Positions 63,181 through 64,000 of a stretch of 64,000 nt of DNA are shown piece by piece. Origin of the DNA: Okapia johnstoni (lineage: Eukaryota > Chordata > Mammalia > Artiodactyla > Giraffidae). The notes below the pieces were generated by a model. That model was given only the letters and a program-made list of their open reading frames with translations. It ran no database searches and was not told where the DNA came from. The stretch lies in the NCBI GenBank assembly GCA_024291935.2, contig JAGTYA010000026.1:4203501-4267500 (forward strand), read 5' to 3'. Each line of letters starts with the position of its first letter. Positions within the stretch are counted from its first letter, which is position 1. The position numbers and the translations under genes are program-made.

Positions 63181-63545
63181 TTCATAAGCCACACACTGAG
63201 CCCTTCATCGGGCCCAAAACTCACCCTTGTGGCTACGCAAAGATTTATTGAAGCCCCAGCGTGGGCTCATTTATTTTCCTCCAAACCGATTTGAAAAGAC
63301 CGTTTGCATCTGCCCTGGAGGAGAGAAAAAAAAAAAAATTGTGCTTGTTTGGCAAACTTTGTTTGAAAAATCTGTTTGTCCCCAGAGAAGTGGCCGCATG
63401 TTTGGCGGGGCTGGGGGCCGTGTCTGGAGGGGATAGCGGTGATCCGGCTCGTCCCCATCGTCTGTCAGCCGGAGAAAGCGACAGAGAACTTGAACCCAGA
63501 CACCCTTTCTTGCACCTGGTGACCCAGAAAAACTGATATGGGAGG
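63181..63545. other. Candidate conserved noncoding element
   Basis: Repeat-free apart from an A12 run near 63,327. Words such as AAAGATTTATTGAAGCCCC and GGGCTCATTTATTTTCCTCC stand against the GC-rich left flank. Frames cross the block in several readings without a domain. Inference only. Confidence 0.3.
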
Positions 63546-63667
63546 GCACTCTGCCTCAAGATCAAGGGCCCCCTGTAGATTTCCCGTGCCTTGTCAGGGA
63601 CGTCTGTGTCCGGACAGCTGCAAAACGCAAAGGAAGATGTAAAACAAAGTGGGGGGAAATGGACTAT

Positions 63668-63786
63668 AAGAACACTGGAGTGGGCAGCCATTCCCTTCTC
63701 CCGGGGATCTTTCCGACCCAGGAATCAAACTTGGGTCTCCTGCATTGCAGGCAGATTCTTTACTGTCTGAGCCACCAGGGAAGCCC
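63668..63786 (-). mobile_element. Bov-tA SINE, 5' half, reverse
   Basis: ACACTGGAGTGGGCAGCC through CCACCAGGGAAGCCC. CTATAAGAA on the left and CTATTAGAA on the right look like a target-site duplication, so the tail half may have been missing when it inserted. Confidence 0.9.
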
Positions 63787-63889
63787 TATTAGAATTTCAA
63801 ACATCAGCTAAATTTGAGGAAGGGGATGAAAGTTCTGTTTGTCCTCTCCAGGCAGGAGAGATGTCACCCATGAATCTGTCTTCTTCTTC

Positions 63890-64000
63890 CTACCTATGAT
63901 ATGCAAAGAGCTTTTATGAATCAATAAGACAGAAAAACACGATCATAGAGACATGGGTCAGAGACATAACAGGGCCATTCAGAAAAGGAAAGCACAGTCC
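63890..64000 (+). mobile_element. L1 ORF2 fragment running off the window
   Basis: GCAAAGAGCTTTTATGAATCAATAAGACAG and CATGGGTCAGAGACATAACAGGGCC match the L1 ORF2 C-terminal region in sense orientation; it continues past the end. Confidence 0.6.

Overview
The window is mammalian nuclear DNA from a ruminant, most likely a bovid. The evidence is the repeat content. There are nine 5'-truncated copies of the RTE-type LINE BovB, about sixteen BovB-derived Bov-tA/Bov-A SINEs or fragments, tRNA-derived CHR SINEs, and L1 3' ends of the ruminant type. They sit on a background of old mammalian MIR, L2, L1M, ERVL/MaLR LTR and hAT fragments. Cattle, sheep and goat cannot be told apart from this sequence alone. 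Every repeat family call was made by eye from remembered consensus features.

I see no complete protein-coding gene, tRNA, rRNA or CRISPR array. The longest open frames are explained by repeats or by stop-poor GC-rich sequence. The window reads as intergenic or long-intron DNA.

Layout. 0-14 kb: mostly single-copy sequence with three BovB 3' ends (3.9, 9.7 and 11.1 kb), three GGAT/TGGA arrays (3.6, 7.1 and 10.3 kb) and scattered MIR, L2 and hAT pieces. 14.7-17.5 kb: two Bov-tA insertions, an inverted repeat around a GC-rich core, an hAT element split by BovB, and a MaLR LTR abutting a TGGA array. 17.8-23.9 kb: L1-rich, with the longest BovB copy (about 1.6 kb, reverse strand). 24-32.6 kb: GC-richer single-copy DNA with a MaLR LTR, a BovB, an LTR split by a Bov-tA, and a CpG-rich block near 30-30.9 kb. 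33-38.6 kb: L1, BovB and a tight Bov-tA nest around a roughly 1 kb, almost pure A+T block. 38.7-48.9 kb: a TGGA array, two local direct duplications, a repeat-free block at 44.9-45.5 kb, and LTR, L2 and MER5-type fragments. 48.9-53.2 kb: an L1 graveyard holding CHR SINEs and a younger L1 end. 53.2-64 kb: GC-rich single-copy DNA with MIRs, a TGGA array, BovB, Bov-tA insertions, a CpG-rich block at 62.4-63.2 kb, and an L1 running off the end.

No genes are seen working together. The main content is a layered history of transposition, readable from nested insertions and target-site duplications, plus several repeat-free blocks that look like conserved noncoding DNA and three short exon-like segments that need RNA or comparative evidence. 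I did not find an undescribed biological system. The best leads are the exon-like segment at 20.16 kb, the inverted repeat at 15.5/16.1 kb, the local duplications at 40-43 kb, the 36-bp direct repeats around the Bov-tA at 61.1 kb, and the shared strand of the six TGGA arrays.
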